Shown here: piece after piece, positions 42,364 through 52,201 of the stretch | How the letters are laid out: every line of letters begins with the position of its first letter | Numbering within the stretch: position 1 is the stretch's first letter | NCBI RefSeq assembly: GCF_001570365.1 | Contig: NZ_BBYK01000040.1 | Span: forward strand, 124,001 to 188,000 | Direction: 5' to 3' | DNA length: 64,000 bases | Source: Microtetraspora fusca | GTDB lineage: Bacteria; Actinomycetota; Actinomycetes; Streptosporangiales; Streptosporangiaceae | Program-made: the position numbers and the translations under genes | Notes under the pieces: generated by a model | Database searches by the model: none | What the model was told of the DNA's origin: nothing | Seen by the model: only the letters and a program-made list of their open reading frames with translations

Positions 42364-43167
42364 CGTGTTACCTCCGGCGAAGCGGTTCGAGACAGTACGG
42401 CTACCGCAAGTGTGGCGGGTACGGGCGGCTGCGGCGAACCGGAAACCGGCCCGGCAAGGGACAACGCCGCGATCCCGCTACTTTAGTCCGCGCGCGCCCC
42501 TCGTCCGCCCCCGGCGAGACGACCCCCCACGGGCACGGTCCCCGGTGCCCGCCCCGGCACGTACGGCCCCTCCACAACCCCCGCCTCCGCCGTACCCACG
42601 TCCCTTTCCGGGAGGGGGAGATCGGGGACTACGGTGCCGGCGCCGGTGAGCGCATGGCGGCCACCACCCCAAGAAGCTTTTCGGGCAGCCCGTCGCGCAT
42701 TTCGCCCCGCGCAGGCGCGGATCGTCCGATCAAACAAGAATTCGCACGCCGGAGGCCACTTAGGCGGCTCAGGATTCATCGGCCGACCGGCGTCCTGCGC
42801 TCGGAGCGGACCCCGCACCCGGAATTCGGTCGAGGCGAGAGCGGGTTTCCCGTCGGTATTCGAAGGCTGGATCCACCGAATCATCGTTCCTACCAGCCGC
42901 GACCCGACCGGTCGACGCGGACAGGGAACGATCGAACGTGAGGGAAATTCGGGCTTTCCATACGAGCCGGAGTCGGATTTCGCGATCACTGCACGAGAAA
43001 CGTGAACCGAACCTCACTCGGAGTGCACGTTTATCCACACATGAGGAACCCCCTCTCTCTCGGGACAAAAATTCTCCCTCTCCACCCCCCTAAATATCCC
43101 CCTATAGCTTTGTAAATGCGGCCCCATTGCCATACTCCCGGTGTCTCGAATTACCGAAGGTGAATTC
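42364..43167. other. Long intergenic region, no gene recognised
   Basis: About 800 bp between thiI and the MHYT gene. From about 42680 the base composition drops well below that of the flanking genes, and 43020-43140 is AT-rich with several TATA-like stretches (for example CCCTATAGC near 43100), probably the MHYT promoter. Frames here have no recognisable domain. No known riboswitch was identified. Confidence 0.45.
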
Positions 43168-44001
43168 ATGGCACACATAAACCACTTCGCGTACGGGCTG
43201 CTCACGCCGGTGCTCGCGTACGTGATGTCCAGCATCGGATCGATGCTCGGGCTGATGCTGACCGCGCGCGCCCGTTTCGCGGTCGGCGGCGCCCGGGTGC
43301 GCTGGCTGGTCGGTGGCGCCGTGTCGATCGGCGGCACCGGGATCTGGGTCATGCACTTCATCGCGATGATGGGGTTCGCGGTCGGGAACGTCCCGATCCG
43401 CTATGACATCCCGCTCACCGCCGCCTCGGCCCTCATCGCGGTGGCCGTGGTGGGCGCCGGCCTGTTCCTCGTCGCGTACGGCGGCACGCGGTCGGGACCA
43501 CTGCTCGCGGGCGGGCTGCTCACTGGAGGCGGCGTCGCCTGCATGCACTACGTCGGCATGGCCGCGATGAACATGCCGGGGCACGTCCACTACGACTTCG
43601 CCGTCGTCGCCGCCTCCGTGCTGATCGCCGTCGTGGCGGCGACGGTCGCGCTGTGGTTCACGACACGGGTGCGGGGCGCGCTCCCGACCGCCGGGGCCGC
43701 GCTGATCATGGGGGTGGCCGTCAGTGGGATGCACTACACCGGCATGTTCGCGATGAGCGTGCGGCTCGACCCCGATCCGGAGATGGTCCCCGGCGCCTCG
43801 GCCATCGATTTCCTGGTCCCGCTGCTGGTCACCATCAGCATGTTCACCCTGGTGATGCTGCTGTCGGCCATCCTCGCCCCCTCCGAGCGCGAACTGCGCG
43901 CGGAGGCGGAGTTGCTGGAGTGGCTGGCCGAGCGGCGGGCCGGATCGGCCTCGCCCCTCCCCCGCGAGCCGCAACACCACCAACACCGCCGACGTGAGTG
44001 A
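43168..44001 (+). CDS. MHYT-domain integral membrane protein
   Basis: 277 aa, about seven transmembrane helices. Three MHYT-type repeats are visible: VMHFIAMMGF near residue 62, CMHYVGMAAMNMPG near 125 and MHYTGMFAM near 188; the conserved Met/His are proposed to bind metal and sense oxygen, CO or NO. No GGDEF or EAL output domain is fused, and the C-terminus is a short charged, His-rich tail. The ATG at 43168 has GAAGG 7 nt upstream. Confidence 0.9.
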   Translation: MAHINHFAYGLLTPVLAYVMSSIGSMLGLMLTARARFAVGGARVRWLVGGAVSIGGTGIWVMHFIAMMGFAVGNVPIRYDIPLTAASALIAVAVVGAGLFLVAYGGTRSGPLLAGGLLTGGGVACMHYVGMAAMNMPGHVHYDFAVVAASVLIAVVAATVALWFTTRVRGALPTAGAALIMGVAVSGMHYTGMFAMSVRLDPDPEMVPGASAIDFLVPLLVTISMFTLVMLLSAILAPSERELRAEAELLEWLAERRAGSASPLPREPQHHQHRRRE

Positions 44002-44113
44002 GGACGGCGAGGGCCGTCTGCCCCAAGACGTCGCGATCGGAGGCGTACCCCCGGACGATGTGGGCGTGGGGACGCGAGCCTGGAGGGGCGTGCGTGCCGG
44101 CGCCCGGACAGGC

Positions 44114-44147
44114 GAAGGGCCGCCCCGGAACCCCGGGGCGGCCCTTC
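44114..44147. terminator. Strong bidirectional terminator between the MHYT gene and pfkA
   Basis: Perfect 15-bp stem GAAGGGCCGCCCCGG / CCGGGGCGGCCCTTC with loop AACC, followed by TTC, between converging genes. Confidence 0.88.
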
Positions 44148-44231
44148 TTCCCAGACCGGTCACCTCTCACCAGGACCGGTCGGCTCCTGAGACCGACGAC
44201 GCGTTGCCGCTCGCCTGGGCCGTCGGCCCGA

Positions 44232-45257
44232 TCAGCCGAAGAAGACCTCGGCCTCCTCGTAGCGCGAGGCCGGAACGGTCTTGAGCTCCGCGGTCGCCGC
44301 GTCGAGACCGACCCGCACGATATCGGTTCCGCTCAGGGCGATCATCTTGCCGTAGTCGCCCTCGTGGACGGCGTCGATGGCCCCGAGCCCGAAGCGGGTG
44401 GCCAGGACCCGGTCGTACGCGGTCGGCGTACCGCCGCGCTGGATGTGGCCGAGGACCGTGGTGCGGGCCTCCTTGCCGGTGCGCTTCTCGATCTCCTGGG
44501 CGAGGACCTCGCCGATGCCGCCGAGGCGTACGTGCCCGAACGCGTCGAGCTCGCCGGCCTGCAGCGCCATCTGGCCCTCGATCGGGTGGGCGCCCTCGGC
44601 GACGACGATTATCGGCGAGTAGCGGGTCTTGAAGCGGGACTCCACGTAGGCGCAGACGCGGTCGATGTCGAACGGCTTCTCCGGGATCAGGATGACGTTC
44701 GCGCCCGCGGCCATGCCGGCGTGCAGGGCGATCCAGCCGGCGTGGCGGCCCATGACCTCGCAGATGAGGGCGCGGTGGTGGGACTCGGCCGTGGTGTGGA
44801 GGCGGTCGATGGCCTCCATCGCGATGTTCACCGCGGTGTCGAAGCCGAACGTGTAGTCGGTCGCGTTGAGGTCGTTGTCGATCGTCTTGGGCACGCCGAC
44901 GACCCGCACGCCCCGGTCGTAGAGCTGCTTGGCGACCCCGAGGGTGTCCTCGCCGCCGATGGCGATCAGGGCGTCGACGCCCGCCGCGGCCAGGTTGTCC
45001 TTGATCCGCTCGACGCCGCCCTCGATCTTGATGGGGTTCGTACGGGAGGAGCCGAGAATCGTGCCGCCGCGCGGCAGGATGCCGCGCACGGCCGGAATGC
45101 CCAGCTCCATGGTCTCGCCCTCCAGCGGGCCGCGCCAGCCGTCACGGAAGCCGACGAACTCGTATCCGTAGACTCCGATGCCCTTGCGGACGACCGCGCG
45201 GATCACGGCGTTCAGGCCGGGGCAGTCGCCGCCTCCGGTCAGCACTCCGATACGCAT
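44232..45257 (-). CDS. pfkA: 6-phosphofructokinase, PPi-type signature
   Basis: 341 aa. The N-terminal GVLTGGGDCPGLNAVIR and VPKTIDNDL are standard. The two residues that set the phosphoryl donor are D104 (GGEDT) and K124 (PKTIDND), the pair found in pyrophosphate-dependent enzymes such as that of Amycolatopsis methanolica; ATP enzymes have Gly at 104. So PPi use is predicted. The ATG at 45257 is 7 nt after GGAGGAA; an earlier ATG at 45272 is less likely. Confidence 0.93.
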   Translation of the reverse strand: MRIGVLTGGGDCPGLNAVIRAVVRKGIGVYGYEFVGFRDGWRGPLEGETMELGIPAVRGILPRGGTILGSSRTNPIKIEGGVERIKDNLAAAGVDALIAIGGEDTLGVAKQLYDRGVRVVGVPKTIDNDLNATDYTFGFDTAVNIAMEAIDRLHTTAESHHRALICEVMGRHAGWIALHAGMAAGANVILIPEKPFDIDRVCAYVESRFKTRYSPIIVVAEGAHPIEGQMALQAGELDAFGHVRLGGIGEVLAQEIEKRTGKEARTTVLGHIQRGGTPTAYDRVLATRFGLGAIDAVHEGDYGKMIALSGTDIVRVGLDAATAELKTVPASRYEEAEVFFG

Positions 45258-45598
45258 GACGGGTTCCTCCATATGGATTCACGGCCAGACCCATGCCGGC
45301 TCTCCAGCACGTCAACGCAAGGCATTCTGCCCGAGGCGGCAGGAATGGTCTAGACCAAACGTGCGGTTCGGTGATCAAGCCTAACGAGCGGGTCCGCGCC
45401 GCGCCGGGATTCCGGCGACCGGCCGCGCGCCGCTCCTCTATCAGCCTCCCCCGGCACCTCGGCTCGGGTCGGATCGGCGTCCCGCCGCCGGTGAGACCGG
45501 GGCCCACTCGGGCATCCGCGTACACGCGCCGGCCGCGCGGCACGGGTTACGATCCGCCCAACAGCCACACTAGCCAACGTGCCGGTAAAGGAGGCGCG

Positions 45599-47044
45599 GT
45601 GAGCGTCCTGGCGATCGACGCGGGAACGACCGGTGTCACCGCCCTGGTGGTGTCCGAGGACGGCCGGATCGAGTCACGGGGATACGAGGAGTTCGCGCAG
45701 CACTTCCCCCGCCCCGGCTGGGTCGAGCACGTCCCCGAGGAGATCTGGCAGGCGACGCTCGCCGCCTGCCGTACGGCGCTCGACGGGGCCGCGACGCCGC
45801 CACGGTGCGTCGGCATCACCAACCAGCGGGAGACCGCGGTGCTGTGGGACCGGACCACACTCGCCGCCCCACGCCGGGCGATCGTGTGGCAGGACCGCCG
45901 CTCGTCGGACGTCTGCGAGAGGCTCCGCGAGCACGAGCCGCGGGTGGCGGAGCTGACGGGCCTGCGACTCGATCCCTACTTCACGGGCACCAAGCTGGCC
46001 TGGCTCGCCGAGAACGACCCGAGGGCGTGGAACACGGGCAACCTCGCGATCGGGACCGTTGACTCGTACCTGATCGCGCGGCTCACGAACGGCGAGCGGC
46101 ACGTCACCGACCCGTCCAACGCGTCCAGGACCCTGCTGTACGACATCACGCGCGGCGCCTGGTCGCCGGAGCTGTGCGACCTGTTCGGGGTGCCGGAGGA
46201 GGCACTGCCGGAGCTCGTCCCCAACTACGGGGAGATCGGCCGCACGTCCCCGGAGGCGTTCCTCGGGTTGGACCTGCCGATCAGCGGCGTCGCGGGTGAC
46301 CAGCAGGCCGCGCTGTTCGGCCAGACCTGTTTCTCGCCCGGCGACGTGAAATGCACGTACGGCACCGGCTCCTTCATCCTGGTCAACACCGGGGACGAGA
46401 TCGTCCGCTCGGCGGCCGGGCTGCTCACCACGGTGGCCTGGCAGGCGCCCTCCGGCGCCATGACGTACGCGCTCGAAGGGGCGGTTTTCGTCACCGGCGC
46501 CGCCGTCCAGTGGCTGCGCGACGGCCTGGGCGTGATCCAGAGCGCCGCGGAGACCGAAGCCGTCGCCCGGACGGTTCCCGACTCGGGCGGCGTGGTCTTC
46601 GTCCCCGCCCTGACCGGCCTCGGCGCACCGTACTGGGATCCGGATGCGCGGGGCACGATCCTCGGCATCACGCGCGGCACCAGGCGGGCGCACCTCGTGC
46701 GCGCGACCTTGGAGGCGATTGCCTTCGAGGTGCGCGACATCGTGGAGACGATGGACCTCCCCGTGCCCGTGTTGAAGGCCGACGGCGGGGCCAGCGCGAA
46801 CGACCTGCTGATGCAGCTGCAGGCGGACCAGATCGGCACCCCGGTCGAGCGCCCGGTCGTGCAGGAGACGACGGCCCTGGGCGCGGCGTTCCTCGCCGGA
46901 CTCGGCGCGGGCGTCTGGTCCTCGCAGGAGGAACTGCGCGAGACCTGGCGGCTCGACCGCCGCTTCGAACCCGGCCCGGACGACGGCGCCGCCTACGCGC
47001 TCTGGAAGAAGGCCGTCGACCGCGCGCGTGACTGGGCGTCCTGA
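45599..47044 (+). CDS. glpK: Glycerol kinase (FGGY family)
   Basis: 481 aa. VLAIDAGTTGVTALVV at the N-terminus, substrate residues in ITNQRETAVLWDR, GVAGDQQAALFGQ and GTGSFILVNTG, and the nucleotide-binding KADGGASANDLLMQLQADQ. The GTG start at 45599 is preceded by AAAGGAGG; the frame extending back to 45293 is upstream non-coding. No glpF or glpD lies beside it. Other FGGY sugar kinases are possible but less likely. Confidence 0.92.
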   Translation: MSVLAIDAGTTGVTALVVSEDGRIESRGYEEFAQHFPRPGWVEHVPEEIWQATLAACRTALDGAATPPRCVGITNQRETAVLWDRTTLAAPRRAIVWQDRRSSDVCERLREHEPRVAELTGLRLDPYFTGTKLAWLAENDPRAWNTGNLAIGTVDSYLIARLTNGERHVTDPSNASRTLLYDITRGAWSPELCDLFGVPEEALPELVPNYGEIGRTSPEAFLGLDLPISGVAGDQQAALFGQTCFSPGDVKCTYGTGSFILVNTGDEIVRSAAGLLTTVAWQAPSGAMTYALEGAVFVTGAAVQWLRDGLGVIQSAAETEAVARTVPDSGGVVFVPALTGLGAPYWDPDARGTILGITRGTRRAHLVRATLEAIAFEVRDIVETMDLPVPVLKADGGASANDLLMQLQADQIGTPVERPVVQETTALGAAFLAGLGAGVWSSQEELRETWRLDRRFEPGPDDGAAYALWKKAVDRARDWAS

Positions 47045-47068
47045 CGCCCTTTTCTCGGTGGGACGCGA

Positions 47069-48205
47069 TCAGCGGTGGAAGGGGCCGGTGACCTCGTAGG
47101 TGAGACTCGCGGCGGACGCGCCGCCGCCGTGCGATGCCGAGAAGTACAGCCTGGCGCCGTCGGGTGAGAAGGCCGGGCCGGCGACCTCCGAACCGCCGTG
47201 CCCGGGGATCCACAGGAACGGCGTGTAGGTGCCGTCCTCCCCGAGGATCGCCATCTCCGTGCCGTCGCCGTACTCGGCGATGACGAGAGCACGGACGTGC
47301 CCCGCCGTCACCCCGCCCACGGCACTCCGCCGCTCCGGGCCGGCGAGGACCGTGATCTGCTCGTTCTCCGCGTCGTACGCCCAGACACGGCCGTCGCCCG
47401 CCGTGGCGAAGTGGCAGAGGCCGCCGGAGTAGTGGCAGTCGCCGCTCCCGGCGAACCGCTTGGCCCCCTCGACCTGCTCGCGGGTCGGCTCGAACAGGCC
47501 GGCCGGGTTGGGGACCCGCCGCCAGGTGATTGGGCCGGGCCCCGGCCCGCCCACCATCACCTCCAGGACGCCGGTCGTCAGGTCGCCCCACTCCTCGGGG
47601 CGGAACCGGTAGAAGCAGCCGTCCGGCTCGCCCTCGGTCAGGTACACGGCCGTCCTGGACGGATCGAACGCCGCGCCCACGTGCCGGAACAGGCCCATCG
47701 CGAGGCGCGGCATGGCCGCGTGTTCGCCGTACGGATCGCACTCGAAGATCCGGCCGCGGCCGGTCTCCTCGCACGACAGCCAGGTGTCCCAGGGGGTGGC
47801 CTCGCCGGTGCGGTTCCGGTCGGTCCCGGACAGGATGCGATACGCGCTTCTGACGGCCCCGTCCGGGCCGAACCGGATCGCCGACACGCCGCCGAGCAGC
47901 GGGACGTCCGAGTTGGAGACGTAGATCCATCCGTCGCCGTCGGGGAAGCAGGCTCCCGCGCCGGGTTCGGCGTGCCAGGTCAACCCGCCCACCCGTTGAC
48001 CGGAGCGGCCGACGACCCTGCCGGTGTACCCGCGCGCGAGGGCGATCGTGTCGCCGTCCGGCGTCTCCAGGTCCCCGTACCGGCTCCCGGGAAGCATGGG
48101 GCCGCCACTTCCCCTCCGGAAGGACGCCTCTGCGAAGCCGGACGACCACAGGGGGCCGGTCAGCACGGGTATCGCCTCCGGCCGTACGGACGTATGACGC
48201 GACAT
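47069..48205 (-). CDS. DUF839 / PhoX-like protein
   Basis: About 378 aa, predicted beta-propeller of the DUF839 family. Visible: GPMLPGSRYGDLETPDGDTIALARGY, WDTWLSCEETGRGRIFECDPYG, GRFRHVGAAFDPSRTAVYLTEGE-like region, CFYRFRP and GPAFSPDGARLYFSASHGG. Family PhoX enzymes are calcium/iron phosphatases, usually Tat-exported; here no signal peptide is seen, so function is uncertain. The ATG at 48205 has AAGGAG 6 nt upstream; the longer frame is not used. Confidence 0.82.
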   Translation of the reverse strand: MSRHTSVRPEAIPVLTGPLWSSGFAEASFRRGSGGPMLPGSRYGDLETPDGDTIALARGYTGRVVGRSGQRVGGLTWHAEPGAGACFPDGDGWIYVSNSDVPLLGGVSAIRFGPDGAVRSAYRILSGTDRNRTGEATPWDTWLSCEETGRGRIFECDPYGEHAAMPRLAMGLFRHVGAAFDPSRTAVYLTEGEPDGCFYRFRPEEWGDLTTGVLEVMVGGPGPGPITWRRVPNPAGLFEPTREQVEGAKRFAGSGDCHYSGGLCHFATAGDGRVWAYDAENEQITVLAGPERRSAVGGVTAGHVRALVIAEYGDGTEMAILGEDGTYTPFLWIPGHGGSEVAGPAFSPDGARLYFSASHGGGASAASLTYEVTGPFHR

Positions 48206-48374
48206 GATCGTCTCCTTGGCCTGCTCGTGGCACGCGGCCCGGTCGGGTTCCGGACCCGTTTCCGCCGCCCGCCTCCGGGCCGTGTCCGCTGCGTCTCGTT
48301 GGCGCGCTACGCACGGTCGGTCCGGACAGCCGATCAAAAAGTTGTGAACGCCCGGGGGATCCCCACGCTTCGTC

Positions 48375-48391
48375 CGCGCAAACTTTGCGCG
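48375..48391. promoter_or_regulatory. Candidate operator, 17-bp palindrome
   Basis: CGCGCAAACTTTGCGCG is a perfect palindrome around one central base, in the 286-bp divergent region between the DUF839 gene and the KAP gene. Regulator unknown. Confidence 0.5.
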
Positions 48392-48491
48392 AGAAGTGCG
48401 TAATCGGCGCCGCCCGTCGCGATCATCTCCGACACGCCCGGGTCTACATTGAGGCCCCCACCAGCCCTCCAGCGACCACGGTGATCGATTC

Positions 48492-51400
48492 ATGAGGCAC
48501 GGCACGGTAGACGTCCCGGCTCCAGGCGCCCGCCCGGCGGCCGAGCGGGCGATCGGGCCGGTGCACGCGCGTAAGGCGCTGGTGTTCCTCGATCCCGAAG
48601 ATCCAGACGCCGGCGCCGACGCGGTCCGGGACGCCGCCTCCGCCCGGCCCGCCCGGAGGCTCGTCAACGCCCTGGCGACCAACGGGTACGTCGTGGAGTC
48701 CGTACCCGGCGAAGGTTCCGGGGACCATCACCACCTGGGACGCTTCCTCGACGCGGCGGAGCCGGGGGACCTGCTCGTCATCCGGTGGCCGACGGGGCGG
48801 GGCTGGACCCCGCGCGACTTCGCCGCCCTGATCAGCGGCTTCGCACGCCGCGCGGGCGACTGCGCGGCGGAGGCGATCGTGATGATCGTGGACTTCGGCT
48901 GGGTGGTGGACAGCGACCCCGACGACAGTGCCGGTTCGCGGCACGATGTCAGCGTTCTCCCCGTACGCGGAGATCCGCCCATCGTGGCGGCGGCGCTGAC
49001 GACCGGCCTGGCGATGGGCGAGCGCCCGCCGCGCCGCGGCCTCTCGCTCACCGGCGTGATCGCCGACGGGCTCCTCACCGGAGCGGCCGACGCCGACGGC
49101 GACGGCGTGGTCACCATCGCCGACCTGCACCGATACGCCGTCACCGCCTCTGCCGGCAGCTCGCTGCGCCCCCTGCTGAGCGTGTACGGCGACGCCCCCT
49201 CCGTCCCGCTCGCGCGGACCGGAGGGGCCGGGAGCGCGGCGGCCGGAGCCGTGCCCGACGGGCTGAGCGGGGCGGTCGACGAGCTCCGGAGGCGCGGGGA
49301 GAGCTCCGTCCCCTCGACCGCCGAGGAGATCGTCGCCCGGGTCTACGACGTGTACCTCGGCCCGGTCGCCCAGGACCTGCTGCGGCTGGCCGCGCTGCTC
49401 GAGGACGGCGAGCCGCTGACCTCCGACCTCGCGGCCCTGCTGCTCGCGGACCGCGACCACGGCGATCCGGCCGGCACGGGACCGGCCGAGAGCGCGGGCG
49501 ACGCGGCTCGGGCGCTCGCGGAGCTCGGCACGCCGTGGGAGCTCGTGGACGCCTCGGGGTTCCCGGCCCACCCCGCCGTACGAGAGGTCGGTCGGGCGCG
49601 GCTGACCCGGGACGAGCACGCCCGTGCCTGCGCCGTGCTGCGTCGATGGCGGGCCGCGCGCCGCGCTGTACGGCCCCGGGCGAGGCTCACGCCCGACCGC
49701 TGGACGACGGACGACCAGCTCGGGCACCGGATCTACGCGGAGGCGGTCGCGGCGTTCGTCCGCCATCCCGAGACGCTGCCGCCGCTGACGATCGGCGTCA
49801 AGGGCCCCTGGGGCACCGGCAAGACGTCGCTGATGCGGATGATCCAGGACCTGCTCGACCCGGGCACGGCGGACGGGCATCCGGCGGAGATCCACCTGGC
49901 CCGTCCCGGCTCGCCGCCGCGGAAGGCGGGGCGGGGGCGCCGTGCCGCCCTGCGCCGGAAGGCGCGGGGGGCGTCCCGGGTGACCATCGCCGAGGTGCTC
50001 TCGTACGCCAGGAGGCGCGGCGACCGGTCCCGCGAGGATCCCCGCCTCTCCGCACCGGAACGGCCGGCCCTGCGCGCCTCCGACTGGCGCCCGACGGTGT
50101 GGTTCAACCCGTGGATGTACCAGAACGGCGAGCAGGTATGGGCGGGTCTCGCGCACGAGATCATCACGCAGGTCACCGGCCGGTTGCCCCGCGGCGAACG
50201 CGAACGCTTCTGGCTGGAGCTCAACCTCGCCAGGATCGATCGCGAGGCCGTGCGGCGGCGGGCCTACCGGATGGCGATCACCCGGCTCACGCCCGTCGCG
50301 CTCGGGCTGGCCGCCACGATCGTGCTCACCTGCGCCTCGCTCGCCGCCGCGGCCCTGGTGCCGGCGCTCGGCCCCGCCCTGCGCGCCGCCGCGGCGGCCC
50401 TCGGCGCGTGCGGCTCGGTGGGCGTGCTCGCCGGCGGCGCCGTACGGCTCGCCCGGTTCCTGACCGAGTCGGCGGACACGGCGTTCGGCAGGCTGATCCG
50501 GCCGCCGGACCTGCTCGGCCCGGCTCCCGGACTGGCGGGCGACCTCGTCGTCGACCCGGGATACGGCGCGAAGACGGGGTTCCTGCACCTCGTCCAGACC
50601 GACATGCGCCGGGTGCTGCGGTTGGTGGCCACGGAAGAGCGCCCTCTCGTGGTCTTCGTCGACGACCTGGACCGATGCGGCTCCGGGACCGTCGCCCAGG
50701 TGATCGAGGCGATCAACCTCTTCCTCGCCGGGGAGTTCCCGAACTGCGTCTTCGTCCTGGCCATGGAGCCGGACGTGGTGGCGGCCCACGTGGAGGTCGC
50801 CTACCAGGATCTCGCGGAAGCCATGCCGGCGGACCTGCGTTCGGGGCTCGGATGGCGCTTCCTGGAGAAGATCGTCCAGCTTCCGCTCAGCCTTCCGGTG
50901 TTGGAGGACGCCCATCGCCTGCCCGGATATGTCGGCGCGCTACTGGGAGTCGACCGTTGCCGGGAGCGGCCGCGTCCGCCTTCTGACGGTATGGACCGGG
51001 GGCCGCGGGCGGAGGACGGCGCCGCGCCGGGGACGGGGGCCGCGGAGGAGCCGGGCGACTACGGGCGCGGGAGCCGCCACCGAGCGCGTGCCGCACGGGG
51101 CCGCGACCAGGCACAGGCCGCTTGGGGAGCGGATGCGCGTTGGGAAGCGGATGAGCGTCCGGTTCCGGCAGGACGATCCGGCGATCTCGGGGGCCGGACC
51201 CTCGGATCCGACGTCCACGCCGCTTCCGGAACAAGCGGGAGCGCGTCCGACCGCGGGCTCTCCCCCGGAAGGCGTCCCCTGAACCCGCGACTCGTCGAAA
51301 TCCTCGAAGCGACGATCCGGGCCGCCGCGCCGACCGCCGACACGCTGGACGCCGCGGCGCGCGAGGCGCAGGAGGCCGTGGCCGCGATGCCGGACACCGC

Positions 51401-52103
51401 GGCTCTTCTGGAGGCGCGGGACGTGTCGGCCGTCGCCGATCCGCCGGTAGGCGAACCAGGAAGGCCGTCGGGCGGCGACGCCGTACCGGACCTGTGGCCG
51501 GAGACGCGGCTCGCCGCCGACCGGGTGTATGACGATCTCTACACGGACGAGAACGCCTACCGGGCGATCGAGGCGGCGCTTCCCGTCCTCTCCTCCGCCA
51601 ATCCGCGCCAGCTCAAGCGCTATGTGAACGTCTTCAGGTTCTACTCGTTCGTGACGTACCGGCAGAGCCTGGCCGGCGCGGAACGCGCCGACGACGCCGC
51701 GGTGGCGAAGGTCGCGGCCCTGGCCGTCCGCTGGCCGCATCTGCTGTCCGCGCTGGCGAAGGAGTGCGGCTCCGGCGAGACGGTCCTGGAGGTGCTGGAG
51801 AAGGCGGCGTCCACAGGGAGCGTCGACGCGTGGGCGGAGGCCCTCGCCCGGCTCGGACCGGTGCCCGCCGCTCCGCGAGGCGTCGGCGGGCGGCAGGGGA
51901 AGGAGCCGCGGGAGGCCGACCGGTCCGGCGCGGGCGGGCCGCGGGTCCGGCCGGTGCGGCGCGGCGGCCCCGGCGCTTCCATGTGTGAGGTGAGCGACCC
52001 GAGCGCGCCGGAAACGCACGAGGGCGCCCCGGAATGGGACGCCCTTCGCGAGTTGCTGGCGAGCCGGCCGTCCGTCGCCGGTCTCGCCCGCAGGCTCCTC
52101 TGA
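48492..52103 (+). CDS. Degenerate caspase-like domain fused to a KAP P-loop NTPase
   Basis: 1203 aa. Residues about 28-220 follow the layout of bacterial caspase-like (C14) domains, ending in the typical LLTGAADADGDGVVTIADLHRYAV, which contains an EF-hand-like DxDxDG loop. The expected SGHG is TGRG and the expected DCC is DFG, so both catalytic residues appear lost. A winged-helix-like stretch follows (about 285-390). The KAP domain has Walker A GPWGTGKTSLM near 437, two membrane helices near 600-656 inserted before Walker B VVFVDDLDRC near 716, and FVLAMEPDVVAAHV. A low-complexity stretch lies near 820-930. Relatives occur in conflict systems; its role is unknown. Confidence 0.85.
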   Translation: MRHGTVDVPAPGARPAAERAIGPVHARKALVFLDPEDPDAGADAVRDAASARPARRLVNALATNGYVVESVPGEGSGDHHHLGRFLDAAEPGDLLVIRWPTGRGWTPRDFAALISGFARRAGDCAAEAIVMIVDFGWVVDSDPDDSAGSRHDVSVLPVRGDPPIVAAALTTGLAMGERPPRRGLSLTGVIADGLLTGAADADGDGVVTIADLHRYAVTASAGSSLRPLLSVYGDAPSVPLARTGGAGSAAAGAVPDGLSGAVDELRRRGESSVPSTAEEIVARVYDVYLGPVAQDLLRLAALLEDGEPLTSDLAALLLADRDHGDPAGTGPAESAGDAARALAELGTPWELVDASGFPAHPAVREVGRARLTRDEHARACAVLRRWRAARRAVRPRARLTPDRWTTDDQLGHRIYAEAVAAFVRHPETLPPLTIGVKGPWGTGKTSLMRMIQDLLDPGTADGHPAEIHLARPGSPPRKAGRGRRAALRRKARGASRVTIAEVLSYARRRGDRSREDPRLSAPERPALRASDWRPTVWFNPWMYQNGEQVWAGLAHEIITQVTGRLPRGERERFWLELNLARIDREAVRRRAYRMAITRLTPVALGLAATIVLTCASLAAAALVPALGPALRAAAAALGACGSVGVLAGGAVRLARFLTESADTAFGRLIRPPDLLGPAPGLAGDLVVDPGYGAKTGFLHLVQTDMRRVLRLVATEERPLVVFVDDLDRCGSGTVAQVIEAINLFLAGEFPNCVFVLAMEPDVVAAHVEVAYQDLAEAMPADLRSGLGWRFLEKIVQLPLSLPVLEDAHRLPGYVGALLGVDRCRERPRPPSDGMDRGPRAEDGAAPGTGAAEEPGDYGRGSRHRARAARGRDQAQAAWGADARWEADERPVPAGRSGDLGGRTLGSDVHAASGTSGSASDRGLSPGRRPLNPRLVEILEATIRAAAPTADTLDAAAREAQEAVAAMPDTAALLEARDVSAVADPPVGEPGRPSGGDAVPDLWPETRLAADRVYDDLYTDENAYRAIEAALPVLSSANPRQLKRYVNVFRFYSFVTYRQSLAGAERADDAAVAKVAALAVRWPHLLSALAKECGSGETVLEVLEKAASTGSVDAWAEALARLGPVPAAPRGVGGRQGKEPREADRSGAGGPRVRPVRRGGPGASMCEVSDPSAPETHEGAPEWDALRELLASRPSVAGLARRLL

Positions 52104-52201
52104 CGCGTGACACCCGCGCCTCTGAGCGGCGCGGCGGATCGGCCACGGCCTTCGCCGCGCCCCCTGCGAATGCTCGGGGGCACCGGCACAGCCGCGGACG
52201 A

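Noticed and set aside
42600-42670. Possible riboswitch around GGGGACTACGGTGCCGG
   Set aside because: The bases do not extend to any riboswitch consensus I know, and no suitable gene follows on that strand within 500 bp.
43102-44163. Minus-strand His/Gly-rich frame opposite the MHYT gene
   Set aside because: Apparent metal-rich protein is only the reverse reading of membrane-protein codons.
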